Assembly (NCBI RefSeq): GCF_022484265.1
Contig: NZ_JAKVLR010000001.1
Location: 2,108,001 to 2,172,000, forward strand
From: Companilactobacillus sp.
GTDB taxonomy: Bacteria; Bacillota; Bacilli; Lactobacillales; Lactobacillaceae
Direction: 5' to 3'
Length of the DNA: 64,000 bases
Shown here: positions 32,776 through 42,744 of the stretch, piece by piece
Position numbering within the stretch: the stretch's first letter is position 1
Layout: each line of letters begins with the position of its first letter
The notes under the pieces: model-generated
What the model saw: only the letters and a program-made list of their open reading frames with translations
Database searches by the model: none
Told to the model about the DNA's origin: nothing
Position numbers and translations under genes: made by a program

Positions 32776-32936
32776 ATCCTCTGACTTTGATTCCTCTTAA
32801 ACAAAGTGTCCGTTTGTGTAATTTTTTCAATTGTTGGTATACTTGGTTTAATTAATTAATGTACGTTTTCTGCGGATGCGTGCTTCTGTCGTGATGTTGG
32901 CTTGGCTAACCTCTGGCAGTTAGAAAGGGTAATCCT

Positions 32937-33218
32937 ATGTACAAAGTTTTAGTTGTTTTACATGATGGCGATGATTATATCCGAATGAACAAGGTCTTCT
33001 TGGAGAGTATGCCTGTTGCTGGGGAGTATATTGTTCACTCTGATGGTTTGCCTTATTTGGTTGAAGAGGTCACGACTTTTGTTGGCTACGTTAGTTCTAA
33101 GGGTGCAACGACTATTTTGGTGGTCCATCCTGCTGATAAAGATGCTGCGGTCAATGATTTATATGGGATCGACATTGCTCGTGATATGGATGACCCTGAG
33201 TATAATAAGAAAGAATGA
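32937..33218 (+). CDS. Hypothetical protein, 93 residues
   Basis: A small acidic soluble protein beginning MYKVLVVLHDGDDYIRM, with alternating strands and helices, no membrane segment, no Cys and no recognised motif. GAAAGGG precedes the ATG and a terminator follows, so it is a credible single gene. Function unknown. Confidence 0.7.
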   Translation: MYKVLVVLHDGDDYIRMNKVFLESMPVAGEYIVHSDGLPYLVEEVTTFVGYVSSKGATTILVVHPADKDAAVNDLYGIDIARDMDDPEYNKKE

Positions 33219-33281
33219 TTTTTGCGGTATTATTCATAAATAAATCGCTATAAAATATTAGAAAATCATATTTAAAAAATT

Positions 33282-33320
33282 ATGAGGGTTGATACAGTAC
33301 GTATCGACTCTCTTTTTTTA
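33282..33320 (+). terminator. Intrinsic terminator after the 93-residue protein gene
   Basis: GAGGGTTGATAC pairs with GTATCGACTCTC (two G-T pairs), followed by a T-run. About 230 bp of AT-rich leader then precede carA, in which I see no clear operator or attenuator. Confidence 0.78.
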
Positions 33321-33552
33321 TTAATAAATATTAAAAATTTTTTTAATCTAATTTCACAAAACTATTTCAATGTTTCTTCAGTAGTTGTACAATTTAATAC
33401 AATCACGAAACAAAAATGGGATTGATGCGGGCATTGTTCGTATTCATTCTAAATTGAAGTGTTGTTGTTAACTTACAAAAGCATCGAGGTATATTTTTTT
33501 TGCCTTCTTTAGCTTTTGAACAGGTCAGTTTATCAACGAAAGGGGCGGAATA

Positions 33553-34650
33553 ATGAAGCGTTACTTGGTATTAGAAGATGGCAATATTTATCCAGGACAA
33601 GCATTCGGCGCAGAAGCTACCGCAGTGGGCGAGTTAGTTTTCAGTACCGGTATGTCCGGCTATCAAGAATCAATAACAGATCAGTCATATAATGGCGAGA
33701 TCTTAATGTTTACTTTCCCACTAATAGGAAATTACGGTATTAACCGCGATGACTATGAATCAATTACTCCAACTTGTAAAGGTGTAGTAGTACATGAACT
33801 GGCCCGACGAGCTAACAACTGGAGAATGGACTTATCACTGGACGAATATTTAAAAGAGAGCGGCATCCCTGGAATTCAAGGTGTTGACACTCGTGCGGTA
33901 ACGCGACACATTCGTGCTAAAGGTGCTTTGAAGGCAACTATTGTTGACGAAGTAACTGAGAACACAGTGAAAGATCTCCAGAACACTGAATTACCAACTA
34001 ATCAAATTGCACAAAGTACTACCAAAAGTGCATACCCAGTACCTACACACGGTAGAAAAGTTGTCTTGATCGATTATGGTCTCAAACATTCTATTTTAAG
34101 AGAATTAGCTGACAGACATTGCAACTTAATGGTCTTGCCTGCTGACGCAACTGCTGAACAAGTTCTCGAACAAGATCCAGATGGCGTTATGTTGACTAAT
34201 GGACCCGGTAATCCAAAGAGCGTACCAGCTACTTTAGATATGATCCGCGAAGTTGAAAAACATGTACCACTATTTGGAATCTGTATGGGTCATCAACTGT
34301 TTGCTTTAGCAAATGGCGCTGATACCTTTAAAATGAAATTCGGACATCGTGGTTTTAATCATCCTGTCAGAGACTTAACTACTGGTCGAATCGATTTTAC
34401 ATCTCAAAATCATGGGTATGCTGTTGATCGTAACTCACTTGATGGTACAGATTTGGAAGTAACTCATGAAGAAATCAACGATAATACTGTTGAAGGATTG
34501 AGACATAAGATCTATCCGGCCTTTTCTGTGCAATATCACCCGGATGCTGCTCCTGGTCCTCACGATGCAGATTATTTATTTGATAGATTCATGAAGTTGA
34601 TCGATGAAAATAAAGCGAAGGGGACAATCACAAATGGCCAAAAGAACTGA
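33553..34650 (+). CDS. carA: Carbamoyl phosphate synthase small subunit (CarA)
   Basis: A 365-residue glutaminase subunit that supplies ammonia to CarB. The N-terminal CPSase domain starts LVLEDGNIYPGQAFG, and the class I amidotransferase domain has the nucleophile in FGICMGHQ (about residue 240) with His and Glu near QYHPDAAPGPHD (about 330). AAAGGGGCGG precedes the ATG. It overlaps carB by 17 bases. Confidence 0.97.
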   Translation: MKRYLVLEDGNIYPGQAFGAEATAVGELVFSTGMSGYQESITDQSYNGEILMFTFPLIGNYGINRDDYESITPTCKGVVVHELARRANNWRMDLSLDEYLKESGIPGIQGVDTRAVTRHIRAKGALKATIVDEVTENTVKDLQNTELPTNQIAQSTTKSAYPVPTHGRKVVLIDYGLKHSILRELADRHCNLMVLPADATAEQVLEQDPDGVMLTNGPGNPKSVPATLDMIREVEKHVPLFGICMGHQLFALANGADTFKMKFGHRGFNHPVRDLTTGRIDFTSQNHGYAVDRNSLDGTDLEVTHEEINDNTVEGLRHKIYPAFSVQYHPDAAPGPHDADYLFDRFMKLIDENKAKGTITNGQKN

Positions 34651-37600
34651 TATTTCAAAAATTATGGTGATCGGTTCTGGTCCAATTATCATTGGCCAAG
34701 CTGCTGAATTTGACTATTCAGGAACTCAAGCATGTCTAGCTTTGAAGGAATTAGGTTACCAAGTAGTTTTGGTCAACTCAAACCCAGCTACGATCATGAC
34801 TGATACTGAGATCGCCGATAAAGTTTATATCGAACCAATCACATATGAATTCGTATCAAAAATTTTACGTAAAGAAAGACCTGACGCCATCCTACCTACA
34901 TTAGGTGGTCAACAAGGTCTTAATATGGCAAAGGAATTAGACGATTCAGGCATTTTGAAAGAACTCGACATCGAACTACTTGGTACTAAGATGTCAGCAA
35001 TCGATCAAGCCGAAGACCGTGAAAAATTCCGTGCTTTAATGAATGATTTAGGTGAACCAGTTCCAGAATCTGCCATCGTTCATGAAGAAGAAGAAGGAGT
35101 CGCTGCTGCTAACCGTATCGGCTATCCGATCATTGTTCGTCCAGCTTTCACCATGGGTGGAACTGGTGGCGGTATCGCTAACGATGAAAAGGAACTCCGT
35201 GAGATTTTGCAAAACGGACTTAGTCTTTCGCCAGTGACTCAATGTATGTTGGAACAAAGTATTGCCGGATACAAAGAAATCGAGTTTGAAGTTATGCGTG
35301 ATGCATCAGACAACGCAATGGTAGTCTGCAACATGGAAAACTTTGATCCCGTTGGTATCCATACTGGTGACTCGATCGTTTATGCGCCAGTGCAAACTTT
35401 GTCTGACCGTGAGGTTCAAATGTTACGTGATGTTTCCTTAAAGATCATCCGTGCTTTGAAAATCGAAGGTGGCTGTAACGTTCAATTAGCTTTGGATCCT
35501 AACAGTTTCAAGTACTTCGTGATCGAAGTTAACCCTCGTGTTTCACGTTCTAGTGCCTTAGCTTCTAAAGCTACAGGTTATCCAATCGCTAAAGTTGCTG
35601 CTAAGATTGCTGTCGGTCAAACTCTTGATGAGATCATCAACCCTGTTACCGGAACAACTTATGCTGAATTTGAACCAGCTTTGGACTACGTTGTCTGCAA
35701 GATCCCACGTTGGCCATTCGACAAGTTCACGCACGCTGACAGAACTTTAGGAACACAAATGAAGGCAACTGGTGAAGTTATGGCTATCGGTAGAAATATC
35801 GAAGAAGCTACTTTAAAAGCTGTTCGTTCACTAGAAATCGGCCTAGTGTCACTCGACAAGCCAGAACTACATGAGATTTCTGATGAAGAACTTGATCATG
35901 GCTTAGTTCATGCTCAAGATGACCGTCTATTTTATCTAGCAGAAGCAATTCGTCGTGGCTATAAGATTGAAAAAATCGCTGACATGACTAAGATCAATTT
36001 GTTCTACTTAGATAAATTGCTTCATATTGTTGAAATCGAGCGTGAACTTCGCGACAATCCACAAGATTTAGATGTATTGTTGAATGCTAAAAAGAACGGT
36101 TTTGCCGACAAATCTATTGCTAAGATCTGGAACGTCGACATTGACTCAGTTCAAAAATTGCGTGAAGACAATGATATGAGACCAGTTTATAAGATGGTTG
36201 ATACTTGTGCTGGCGAGTTCGATTCGCAAACGCCTTACTTCTATAGTACTTATGAATTCGAAAACGAAAGCATCGTTGACAAGAAGCCATCGATCTTAGT
36301 TATCGGTTCAGGCCCAATCAGAATCGGACAAGGTGTCGAATTCGATTACGCCACAGTACATTCAGTTAAGGCTATTCAAAAAGCTGGTTACGAAGCTATC
36401 GTTATGAACAGTAATCCTGAAACAGTTTCAACTGATTTCTCGATTTCTGACAAATTGTACTTTGAACCATTAACGCTTGAAGATGTTTTAAACGTCATCG
36501 AACTAGAAAAACCAGAAGGAGTTATCCTTCAATTCGGTGGTCAAACTGCAATCAACTTAGCTGAACCACTCTTGGCTCATGGCGTAAAAGTCTTAGGTAC
36601 TAGCGTTGAAGATATTAACCGTGCCGAAGACCGTGATGAGTTTGAAAAAGTTATCGTTGCAAATAACATTGCTCATCCAACTGGCGACACAGCTTCTGAT
36701 GAAGGTACAGCCGTGAAGATTGCTGAAAAAGTCGGCTATCCAGTCTTAGTTCGTCCTAGTTATGTTCTTGGTGGTCGTGCCATGGAGATCATTAACAAGA
36801 AAGATGAACTAAATTACTACATGCACAACGCGGTCAAAGTTTCTCATGACCATCCTGTTTTGATTGACCATTACTTAGTTGGCAAGGAATGTGAAGTTGA
36901 TGCCATCTGCGATGGTACTGATGTCTTGATCCCAGGAATCATGGAACACGTTGAACGTGCCGGAGTTCACTCAGGAGACTCAATGTCAGTTTATCCTGTT
37001 CAAACTTTGTCTAAGCACGTCCAAGACCAAATCGTTGAGTATACTGAAAAATTAGCTCATGACTTAAATTGCTTTGGTATGATGAATATCCAATTCGTTG
37101 TTCAAAACGACCAAGCTTACGTCATCGAAGTTAATCCAAGAGCTTCACGTACAGTACCTTTCTTGAGTAAAGTAACTGATATCCCAATGGCACAGATTGC
37201 CACTAGAGTTATCTTAGGTCACACGCTTAAAGAACAAGGCTACAAGAACGGTGTTGCTCCAGTAAGCAAGTTGATCCACGTTAAAGCACCAGTGTTCTCA
37301 TTCTCAAAACTAGCAGATGTTGATAGTTTGTTAGGACCTGAAATGAAGTCGACCGGTGAAGTAATGGGAACTGACAAGACTTATGAAAAAGCACTTTACA
37401 AGGCCTTTGAAGGAACTAAGACGCATATCCCTTCAGCTGGAAAAGTTATTTTTAGCGTTAAAGACGCTGATCTGGAAGAATCTCTTGGTCTAGCTAAGAG
37501 ATTCGTTGAACTAGGATTTGAGATCTTAGCCGAAAACGATACTGGTGACTTCTTCAAGAAGAACGGTATCGAAGTCGAAGGTTTCGATGATTCATTTGAT

Positions 37601-37801
37601 GGCATGATGCAGCTAATTGGCGACAAGCACGTTCAAGTAGTCGTAAATACTATCGATGAAGAAGAATCTGGCGAGACAGATGGTAAGGTAATGAGAGGCG
37701 TAACAACCGAACATTCAGTACCACTGTTTACAGCACTAGATACAGTCGATGCAGCACTTAAAGTGTTAGAAGCACAAAGTTTCTACATTCATTCAATTTA
37801 A
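34634..37801 (+). CDS. carB: Carbamoyl phosphate synthase large subunit (CarB)
   Basis: A 1055-residue synthetase of two homologous ATP-grasp halves (from residues about 1 and 555, each opening with a VIGSGPI motif), an oligomerisation segment, and a C-terminal methylglyoxal-synthase-like allosteric domain. With CarA it makes carbamoyl phosphate from bicarbonate, glutamine and two ATP. The start at 34634 (MAKRTDISK) is chosen because it is the family's usual N-terminus and follows AAGGGG. The pair is not joined to pyrimidine or arginine genes here, so the pathway it serves is open. Confidence 0.97.
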   Translation: MAKRTDISKIMVIGSGPIIIGQAAEFDYSGTQACLALKELGYQVVLVNSNPATIMTDTEIADKVYIEPITYEFVSKILRKERPDAILPTLGGQQGLNMAKELDDSGILKELDIELLGTKMSAIDQAEDREKFRALMNDLGEPVPESAIVHEEEEGVAAANRIGYPIIVRPAFTMGGTGGGIANDEKELREILQNGLSLSPVTQCMLEQSIAGYKEIEFEVMRDASDNAMVVCNMENFDPVGIHTGDSIVYAPVQTLSDREVQMLRDVSLKIIRALKIEGGCNVQLALDPNSFKYFVIEVNPRVSRSSALASKATGYPIAKVAAKIAVGQTLDEIINPVTGTTYAEFEPALDYVVCKIPRWPFDKFTHADRTLGTQMKATGEVMAIGRNIEEATLKAVRSLEIGLVSLDKPELHEISDEELDHGLVHAQDDRLFYLAEAIRRGYKIEKIADMTKINLFYLDKLLHIVEIERELRDNPQDLDVLLNAKKNGFADKSIAKIWNVDIDSVQKLREDNDMRPVYKMVDTCAGEFDSQTPYFYSTYEFENESIVDKKPSILVIGSGPIRIGQGVEFDYATVHSVKAIQKAGYEAIVMNSNPETVSTDFSISDKLYFEPLTLEDVLNVIELEKPEGVILQFGGQTAINLAEPLLAHGVKVLGTSVEDINRAEDRDEFEKVIVANNIAHPTGDTASDEGTAVKIAEKVGYPVLVRPSYVLGGRAMEIINKKDELNYYMHNAVKVSHDHPVLIDHYLVGKECEVDAICDGTDVLIPGIMEHVERAGVHSGDSMSVYPVQTLSKHVQDQIVEYTEKLAHDLNCFGMMNIQFVVQNDQAYVIEVNPRASRTVPFLSKVTDIPMAQIATRVILGHTLKEQGYKNGVAPVSKLIHVKAPVFSFSKLADVDSLLGPEMKSTGEVMGTDKTYEKALYKAFEGTKTHIPSAGKVIFSVKDADLEESLGLAKRFVELGFEILAENDTGDFFKKNGIEVEGFDDSFDGMMQLIGDKHVQVVVNTIDEEESGETDGKVMRGVTTEHSVPLFTALDTVDAALKVLEAQSFYIHSI

Positions 37802-37805
37802 AGTT

Positions 37806-37840
37806 AAAGGCATCCTATTTATGGGATGTCTTTTTTTTTA
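37806..37840 (+). terminator. Intrinsic terminator after carB
   Basis: AGGCATCC / GGGATGTC stem with a T-run of nine. Confidence 0.8.
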
Positions 37841-37996
37841 CAGATCAAATCGATTTGGGGGTTTTGTAAAAACATTTAATATGCACATATGAACATACAA
37901 ACATATGTAATATACTTAATGTACAAGCTGATAAGATTCAATGATTAGTGTTATATTGAAGTTATTAGTAAATATATATCAGAAAGAGGTTATTGT

Positions 37997-39370
37997 ATGT
38001 CAAAAACTAAGGTAGTAATTATTGGCGCATCACACGGTGGTCATCAATCAATTTTGGAATTGTTGAAGCGATACGATGATGTTGATATTAAGTTATTTGA
38101 GGCTGGCGATTTTGTCTCATTCATGTCTTGTGGAATGGAATTATATCTGGAAGATAAAGTTACCGATGTTAATGATGTTCGCAACTTTAGTCCTGATGAT
38201 TTTGCAAAAAATGAAAACGTTGAGATTTTGAACAATCATGTTGTGACAAAGATCAACACAGATAAGAAAACAGTCACAGTCGTTGATAGCAAATCTAATA
38301 CTGACCAAGACTATCCATATGACAAATTGATTTTGAGTTCAGGTGTAACTCCTAAATCACTTCCTGTCCCAGGTGCAGATTTAGAGAATGTCTTCTTAAT
38401 GCGTGGATATGACTGGGCTACAAGTATTAAAGCAAAGCTTGAAGATGCTTCTGTCAAAAATATTACTGTTATTGGTGCCGGATATATCGGTATTGAAGCA
38501 GCTGAAGCCAGTCGAAAAGCTGGTAAGAACGTCACTTTGATTGATGTGATCGACCGTCCATTAGGAACTTATTTGGATTCTGAGATGACTGATATTCTAG
38601 CTAAAGAGCTCGAAGAAAAAGGTGTCAAAGTAGTTACAAGTGCTAAGATCACTGAATACGTTGGTACTGATAAAGTAACTGCGGTTAAAACTACTGATGC
38701 CGAATATCCTAGTGACTTAGTCATCCAAGCTGCCGGTGTTAAGGCTAATACCGATTATCTAAAGGGCACAGTAGATCTTGATGATCGTGGTTGGATCAAG
38801 ACTGACGAATATTTACAAACGAATGTTCCTGATGTTTATGCAGTTGGGGATGCTACTTTGGCATACTCGATTCCAGCTAACAATCATGTTCCGATCGCCT
38901 TGGCAACAGTTGCTCGTCGAGAAGCAAGATATGTTGTTGAGCACTTGTTTGAAAAACAGCCATCAGTTCCATTTGGTGGCGTAGTTGGATCATCAGCTTT
39001 GAGCGTATTTGATTATCACTTTGCCCAAAGTGGTCTCAACAGTTTCACGGCTGGTCGTTCGAACGTTAAGATCAATTCATCATTTTATGTTGGTCAATTA
39101 AGACCAGCTTATATCCCAACTGGCAAAGAAAACCCTCAAGTATGTGTTCAACTATTCTTTGCACCAAGTTCACACGTTCTTTTAGGTGGAGCTGTCTTAT
39201 CAAAATATGACGTTACTGCACAAGCCAACGTTTTGGCATTAGCCATCCAGCATAAACTGACTGTTGAAGATCTAGCCGAAGCAGACTTCTTCTTCCAACC
39301 AGGATTTGATAGACAATGGAGCATTTTAAATGTTGCTGCACAACATGCTCTTGGGGAAAAAGATTTTTAA
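37997..39370 (+). CDS. nox: NADH oxidase (FAD-dependent, water-forming type) or NADH peroxidase
   Basis: A 457-residue disulfide-reductase-fold flavoprotein. FAD motif IIGASHGG (residues 8-15) with the conserved His, single redox-active Cys45 in FMSCGMELY, NADH motif VIGAGYIGIEAAE (about 157-169) and the second FAD motif YAVGDA (about 280). It reduces oxygen to water (or peroxide to water) with NADH, regenerating NAD+. Oxidase and peroxidase members are hard to separate by eye. Together with pyruvate oxidase it indicates aerobic metabolism. An inverted repeat ACATATG-N10-CATATGT lies upstream at 37885-37908. Confidence 0.9.
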   Translation: MSKTKVVIIGASHGGHQSILELLKRYDDVDIKLFEAGDFVSFMSCGMELYLEDKVTDVNDVRNFSPDDFAKNENVEILNNHVVTKINTDKKTVTVVDSKSNTDQDYPYDKLILSSGVTPKSLPVPGADLENVFLMRGYDWATSIKAKLEDASVKNITVIGAGYIGIEAAEASRKAGKNVTLIDVIDRPLGTYLDSEMTDILAKELEEKGVKVVTSAKITEYVGTDKVTAVKTTDAEYPSDLVIQAAGVKANTDYLKGTVDLDDRGWIKTDEYLQTNVPDVYAVGDATLAYSIPANNHVPIALATVARREARYVVEHLFEKQPSVPFGGVVGSSALSVFDYHFAQSGLNSFTAGRSNVKINSSFYVGQLRPAYIPTGKENPQVCVQLFFAPSSHVLLGGAVLSKYDVTAQANVLALAIQHKLTVEDLAEADFFFQPGFDRQWSILNVAAQHALGEKDF

Positions 39371-39430
39371 AGCAAAGTATTTCATATTGAATTTGAGTTG
39401 ATCCAAAGGGGCTAAACTCCTTGGATGTTA

Positions 39431-39468
39431 AATCGTCTGATCACGTAATGTGATTGGGCGATTTTTTT
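39431..39468 (+). terminator. Intrinsic terminator after nox
   Basis: AATCG-ATCAC / GTGAT-CGATT stem with a short loop and a T-run. Confidence 0.78.
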
Positions 39469-39501
39469 ATTCACATCATCTTCACAAAATGTCTACATCA
39501 T

Positions 39502-39534
39502 TTTAAGGGACTTTAAAGCTTCAGACGCAATAAT
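39502..39534 (+). promoter_or_regulatory. CiaR-type box and promoter of tiny peptides B3-B4
   Basis: TTTAAG-N5-TTAAAG (39502-39507, 39513-39518; one mismatch in the second half), ten bases, then AATAAT (39529-39534). The 9-mer CAATAATGT at the -10 is identical to that before the first apbE-like gene at 43251-43259. The leader is about 90 nt and contains a hairpin AGCAAG / CTTGCT enclosing GGAGG (39545-39574). Confidence 0.7.
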
Positions 39535-39630
39535 GTAACACATAGCAAGGAGGAAACAACAAACCACTTGCTACTAAAAATGATATTAAACTTACTTATT
39601 ACATAAAAAAACAAACCAAGGAGAAACATT

Positions 39631-39738
39631 ATGAATAACTTTCCAAACCAATTCCCCGAAGCATTACAACAAGCAGTAAAGCCAGCTCCAAACGGTCAAG
39701 CTCCAATCGACCAAAAGCTATTGCACCCAGGTAAATAG
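39631..39738 (+). CDS. Tiny peptide, family B, copy B3 (35 residues)
   Basis: Starts MNNFPNQFPEALQQAVKPAP and ends LLHPGK, with AAGGAGA upstream. It shares the MNNFPN start and the spaced A-x2-QA-x-KP pattern with B1 and B2 but has a different C-terminal third. It is paired with B4 120 bp downstream. Function unknown. Confidence 0.82.
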   Translation: MNNFPNQFPEALQQAVKPAPNGQAPIDQKLLHPGK

Positions 39739-39858
39739 TTTTACCAAACTGGATGAAGCATAAGTGTCACAAGATCTCACCCAAAATATTATCTTGAGAG
39801 ACATTTATTCAACGTCCCCACTGAACTTAAAAAATAAAAACGAAGAAGGATACAAACT

Positions 39859-39966
39859 ATGAATAACTTTCCAAACCAATTCCACCAAGCATTAAATCAA
39901 GCAGTAAAGCCTGCACCAAATGGTCAAGCACCATTGGACCAAAAGATTTGGCACCCAGGAAAATGA
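39859..39966 (+). CDS. Tiny peptide, family B, copy B4 (35 residues)
   Basis: Starts MNNFPNQFHQALNQAVKPAP and ends IWHPGK, with GAAGAAGGA upstream. It differs from B3 at about eight positions, mostly conservative, including the near-identical NGQAPxDQK segment, which supports a translated peptide under selection. Followed by a terminator at 40013. Confidence 0.82.
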   Translation: MNNFPNQFHQALNQAVKPAPNGQAPLDQKIWHPGK

Positions 39967-40012
39967 TTTTTCCCCGATAATTGTTTACAAACAAATTGAT
40001 AGATTGCAAAGG

Positions 40013-40037
40013 CCCAACCGTAAGGTTGGGTTTTTGT
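40013..40037 (+). terminator. Intrinsic terminator after peptide B4
   Basis: CCCAACC-GTAA-GGTTGGG followed by TTTTTGTTTT. Confidence 0.88.
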
Positions 40038-40105
40038 TTTGTCCAAATTATGTTGTCAGATAAGGATATACTGAATATATAAAATTATTTGTATGGAGTG
40101 ATCTT

Positions 40106-41029
40106 ATGAACACTAAAGATCTGCAAGTATTTACGACAACTTATAAGAGCAATTCTTTTTCGCAGGCGGCTGCCAAAATTTATATGTCTCCGCAAGGGGT
40201 GTCAAAAACGATTACCAAATTAGAGACAGAATTAGGCGTCCAATTGTTCGATCGAACTAAACAAGGCATCGAACCAACGACCTCTGCGCGAATGCTGTAC
40301 GAGAAATCCACTGACCTGCGAGTGATTTTTCAAAGTATCTCGATGGCCGATTCAGAGAACAACTTGCATCAAGAGATGATCAATCTGTTCATTGCTGATG
40401 ACTTTTCATCATATTTGGGATTCGATTTTTTTTATAATTTCCAATTGGAAAACCATAATAAGACCCTCAATTTCGTTGAATTTCCGGATTCGATGCTCAA
40501 TAAAGCTTTGATCAGTCATGGAAATATTGGCTTTATCGAAGGCCCAATTGACTTTAAAAAATTTGATGGGATTTATTTCGACACTAATTATTACTGTGCA
40601 ATCATGTCGCCCAAAAATCCCTTGGCAGTGGGTGATAAGGTCAACATTCAAGACCTAAATCATGAATCTCTGGCAACTAAGAGTAAGGAATTTCAAATTT
40701 TTAACGCACATCTTAGCGAATTAGTTAAGCATCATGTTTTTCCAATTCATACCTTGCAAACTTCGAATAATGATTTCATTGTAGAATTTGCTCGTCGCAA
40801 TTTAGGTATCGGGATCGTGCCCAACTATCTGATGTCGCTGCCACACTTTAAGGATTTGGCTGAAAAAGGCGAGGTAGTTCAAAAGCAGTTAAATGGTGCG
40901 GAATTAAAACGCGATATTTATTTTGTGCAAGTGAAGGGTAAAGAATTAACTGCTGGTGAGCAAATGTTTAAAGACTATGTGGTCAACTATCTTGAAAATA
41001 AAGAGAATCATTGGCGTTGCAACTTTTAG
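40106..41029 (+). CDS. LysR family transcriptional regulator
   Basis: A 307-residue LysR-type regulator. The N-terminal winged helix is FSQAAAKIYMSPQGVSKTITKLETELGVQLFDRTKQGIEPT (about residues 17-57), followed by a linker helix and a periplasmic-binding-like effector domain with ATKSKEF and a GIGIVP segment near residue 232. It lies directly upstream of, and in the same direction as, the fumarate-reductase-type flavoprotein, which is its likely target. GGAGTG precedes the ATG. Confidence 0.92.
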   Translation: MNTKDLQVFTTTYKSNSFSQAAAKIYMSPQGVSKTITKLETELGVQLFDRTKQGIEPTTSARMLYEKSTDLRVIFQSISMADSENNLHQEMINLFIADDFSSYLGFDFFYNFQLENHNKTLNFVEFPDSMLNKALISHGNIGFIEGPIDFKKFDGIYFDTNYYCAIMSPKNPLAVGDKVNIQDLNHESLATKSKEFQIFNAHLSELVKHHVFPIHTLQTSNNDFIVEFARRNLGIGIVPNYLMSLPHFKDLAEKGEVVQKQLNGAELKRDIYFVQVKGKELTAGEQMFKDYVVNYLENKENHWRCNF

Positions 41030-41123
41030 TTGAAAGCTGACACCTGAAAAGTATATTCACTGAATTGTGGAAAGGGGTTACATTCTACTTGTGAATATTT
41101 TTACTAATTCAGGAGGATTTATC

Positions 41124-42599
41124 ATGGCACTTACAAAAAATAAATCATATGATCTCGTAATTATTGGAGCTGGTGCATCAGGCTTCACGGCTGCCTATCA
41201 AGCAGCAAAAAACGGACTGTCAGTAGTTGTCTTAGAAAAAGGCCGTCACACTGGTGGTAGTGGCGACTGGGTCGAAGGGATTTTTGCTGTCGACTCAGAT
41301 ATGCAAAAAGCTAAAAACGTTAAACTAACTAAGGATGACGTTTTAAATGAAGAACTCGAATACTCTCACTATGAGGCTGACACCAATAGCTGGAAACAAT
41401 ATATCGACCACAGTGCTGAAATGATCAACTGGCTCAAAGACTTGGGCGTTAAATATGTTGACGTTCAAGGACTTGGTTCTGGGAATGTTACTTGGCACTT
41501 GATGGAAGGTAATGGTAAACAAGCAATACACACAGCAATTGAACCTGAAACCATCAAAGCTGGAGCTGAGATCGTTACCTCAGTTGCCGCTAAGTCATTG
41601 ATCAAAGATGACGAAGGCAAGATTTCTGGCGTAGTCATTGAAGACCAAGCTGATAAACATACCGAAACGATCGATGCTAAAGCTGTTATCATCGCAACTG
41701 GTGGCTACTTGAACAACAGCAAGTTGATCGACCAAGACACCAACTACAACGCTAAACAATTGATTCCAGTTAACTCTGGTAAAAATACTGGTGATGGATT
41801 GGAATTAGCTTGGGATGTTGGCGCTCAAAAATATCGGATGGGCATGGCAATGCTCTTTGGCGGATACGTTAAAGACTCAACTAACCCTTCATATATTTAC
41901 AGAACTTCAGATATGAACGGGGCTGTGACTCAACAATCATTATTGTGGGTCAACGAAAATGGCCAACGCTTTACTAATGAAGAAGTCGTTGATAACTTCT
42001 CGCACGCTGGTAATGCATTGTTTACACAAAATAAAATTTTTAGCATTATCGACCAAGGAACTATCGATCACTTGATGAATGTTGGCTTGTACAAAGACAT
42101 GGGAACATACTTTACAACTCAAAAGACTTTGGACGGTTTACAAAAAGAAATCGATGAGTCATTAGACAAGAATTTGCCATTTATTCATAAAGCAGACACG
42201 ATTGCTGAGCTTGCCAAAGAAACTGGCTTGACTGGATTAGAAGATGAAGTCAGCCATTACAACGAACTTTGCAAGAACGGTAAGGATACAGACTACAACA
42301 AGGATCCTAAGTTTATGGTCGCAGTTGACCAAGGACCTTATTATGCATTTGAACTTGGTATCGGTGCTTTTTGTACCATGGGTGGCTTAAAAGTTGACCT
42401 TGATAATCGAGTTCTGAATGACGATGGCGAAGTGATCGAAGGATTATACGCTGCCGGAAACGATGCCGCTGGTATCTTGGTCGGCGATACATACGGACCA
42501 AATATGCCAGGAACTGAAGGTGGTTACGCATTTTACTCCGGCCGCCACAGTGCAAATACAGTGACAAAATATTTGAAAAAATCGTCAGTACTAAACTAA
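41124..42599 (+). CDS. FAD-dependent oxidoreductase of the fumarate reductase/succinate dehydrogenase flavoprotein type
   Basis: A 491-residue cytosolic flavoprotein. FAD motif LVIIGAGASGFTAAYQAA (about residues 11-28), with the dinucleotide tail VVVLEKG, and the late GLYAAGNDAAGILVG and GTEGGYAFYSGR motifs that close around FAD. It lacks the FMN-binding domain and signal peptide of extracellular fumarate reductases, so it is a single-domain form probably reducing fumarate or an unsaturated acid. The in-frame upstream extension is not used: CAGGAGG eight bases before ATG 41124 marks the start. It lies just before the flavinylation cluster. Confidence 0.88.
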   Translation: MALTKNKSYDLVIIGAGASGFTAAYQAAKNGLSVVVLEKGRHTGGSGDWVEGIFAVDSDMQKAKNVKLTKDDVLNEELEYSHYEADTNSWKQYIDHSAEMINWLKDLGVKYVDVQGLGSGNVTWHLMEGNGKQAIHTAIEPETIKAGAEIVTSVAAKSLIKDDEGKISGVVIEDQADKHTETIDAKAVIIATGGYLNNSKLIDQDTNYNAKQLIPVNSGKNTGDGLELAWDVGAQKYRMGMAMLFGGYVKDSTNPSYIYRTSDMNGAVTQQSLLWVNENGQRFTNEEVVDNFSHAGNALFTQNKIFSIIDQGTIDHLMNVGLYKDMGTYFTTQKTLDGLQKEIDESLDKNLPFIHKADTIAELAKETGLTGLEDEVSHYNELCKNGKDTDYNKDPKFMVAVDQGPYYAFELGIGAFCTMGGLKVDLDNRVLNDDGEVIEGLYAAGNDAAGILVGDTYGPNMPGTEGGYAFYSGRHSANTVTKYLKKSSVLN

Positions 42600-42605
42600 A
42601 GTAAA

Positions 42606-42645
42606 ACAGACTTGTTCTTATTTAATAGGAACAAGCCTGTTTTTG
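42606..42645 (+). terminator. Intrinsic terminator after the flavoprotein
   Basis: ACAG-CTTGTTC / GAACAAG-CTGT stem and T-run. Confidence 0.85.
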
Positions 42646-42744
42646 TTAATTTAGTTTTATCCAAAATATACTTTGATTTTCACGCGTGATGTATATATAC
42701 TGCATTTGAAAATTAACATACTTTATATATAAGGAGTATATAAA

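Noticed and set aside
33282..33320. PyrR or other attenuator for carA
   Set aside because: The hairpin lies 230 bp before carA and directly after another gene, with no PyrR-binding consensus; it fits a plain terminator.
39569..39606. Micro-frame MILNLLIT in the B3 leader as a fifth family A peptide
   Set aside because: Only eight codons, with the ribosome binding site too far away; at most a decayed remnant.
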